From NCBI GenBank assembly GCA_949292445.1, contig CASEZU010000006.1:1-14639 (forward strand): 14,639 nt of DNA. The letters run 5' to 3'. Positions 14,373 through 14,639 of the stretch are shown piece by piece; positions within the stretch are counted from its first letter, which is position 1; every line of letters starts with the position of its first letter. The notes beneath the pieces were generated by a model. It worked only from the letters and a program-made list of their open reading frames with translations, had not been told where the DNA came from and did no database searches. The position numbers and the translations under genes were made by a program. Source of the stretch: an uncultured Spirochaetales bacterium (GTDB lineage: Bacteria > Spirochaetota > Spirochaetia > Sphaerochaetales > Sphaerochaetaceae).

Positions 14373-14405
14373 GGGCACCCCGATAAGGGGTGTTCTCATT
14401 TTCTC
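14373..14405 (+). terminator. Intrinsic terminator closing the four-gene operon
   Basis: A 9-bp stem with G-T pairs (14373-14381 with 14387-14395) and a GATAA loop is followed by a T-rich tail containing TTTTCT. It lies 10 nt after the stop codon. Confidence 0.75.
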
Positions 14406-14426
14406 CAAAAGTTTAGACAAAAAGGC

Positions 14427-14456
14427 TTGACAAGAATAAACCGGGGGGGGTAGTCT
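14427..14456 (+). promoter_or_regulatory. Promoter with a G8 tract in the spacer, upstream of the last lipoprotein
   Basis: A perfect TTGACA (14427-14432) is followed by an 18-nt spacer ending in eight consecutive G (14443-14450) and then TAGTCT (14451-14456), a poor -10 (3 of 6). Changes in G number would alter the spacer: G7 gives 17 nt, the usual optimum. The start would lie near 14463, about 28 nt before the ATG. The -35 is convincing, the -10 is not. Confidence 0.5.
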
Positions 14457-14490
14457 TATGTCAGTTAAAACTTTGGAGGAGTTGAATACG

Positions 14491-14639
14491 ATGACTAGAA
14501 AAGTATTCATTGGAGTGCTCGCTGCACTTATGCTTTTTGCATTTGTCGCTTGCGATAATTCCGGTTCTAATGCCGCTGCAGGATATGTTGCATATGTAGA
14601 AGCGGCTACAGATGTTGTTTATGTTGAGGGTGAGACACC
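14491..14639 (+). CDS. Lipoprotein, N-terminal part only (runs off the right edge)
   Basis: Forty-nine codons are visible. The protein starts MTRKVFIGVLAALML with a lipobox FVA-C at Cys21, followed by a Ser/Asn/Gly linker and then GYVAYVEAATDVVYVEG, likely beta structure. It should be an exported, membrane-anchored lipoprotein. GGAGG at 14475-14479 lies 11 nt before the ATG at 14491, slightly far but acceptable. The coding sequence here is more AT-rich than the rest of the window. A G8 tract in the promoter suggests variable expression. The visible part is too short to identify a family or to tell whether it carries the repeat domain of the other lipoproteins. Confidence 0.8.
   Translation, partial: MTRKVFIGVLAALMLFAFVACDNSGSNAAAGYVAYVEAATDVVYVEGET

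Overview
The window looks like chromosomal DNA from a Gram-negative, probably anaerobic, host- or sediment-associated bacterium. I favour a spirochaete of the Sphaerochaeta/Treponema kind, but only by inference. Three pointers: several lipoproteins with spirochaete-like signal peptides and loose lipoboxes (LFGC, AAAC, FVAC); an archaeal-type split glutamate synthase; and a poly-G tract inside a promoter, as known for the Treponema pallidum tpr genes. The DNA is moderately GC-rich, uses AGA/AGG arginine codons freely, and is tightly packed with many 1-8 nt gene overlaps. No IS element, phage gene or CRISPR array is visible.

Left part (1-1680, + strand): a small membrane protein, an AroH-type chorismate mutase and a GalM/LacX-like aldose epimerase form a translationally coupled string (TGATG and GTGA overlaps). 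It ends in a hairpin, followed by a tRNA-Thr(UGU) gene with its own intrinsic terminator. Middle-left (1728-5248, - strand): a three-gene operon encodes glutamate synthase as separate polypeptides, namely a glutaminase (class II amidotransferase), an FMN/Fe-S synthase core with an N-terminal 2x[4Fe-4S] ferredoxin domain, and a GXGXG beta-helix subunit. No NADPH subunit (GltD) is adjacent. The operon starts from a good sigma70-type promoter, and a long terminator-like hairpin lies between promoter and start codon.

Middle (5281-9344, + strand): diverging from glt is a strong promoter with a dyad, driving an unrecognised 56-aa basic protein. Next comes a 180-aa lipoprotein with a Pro/Ala spacer and one copy of an unrecognised ~90-residue domain. 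Then comes a 1029-aa lipoprotein with four tandem copies of that same domain fused to a complete 5'-nucleotidase/UshA-type module. Right part (9395-14363, + strand): glutamine-dependent asparagine synthetase (AsnB) has a leader hairpin that matches the glt leader in sequence and geometry. It is followed by a compact four-gene set of unknown function: two paralogous cytoplasmic proteins, a third unknown protein and a small two-TM DUF4190-like protein, ending in a terminator. The right edge holds the start of another lipoprotein whose promoter spacer contains eight consecutive G.

Functional links: the glt operon and asnB both use glutamine as nitrogen donor and share a leader RNA design, suggesting common nitrogen-linked control. 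The two repeat-domain lipoproteins probably act at the cell surface or in the periplasm, with the larger one salvaging nucleotides. The strongest candidates for something undescribed are the repeated lipoprotein domain, the paralogous four-gene set, the shared amidotransferase leader and the poly-G promoter.
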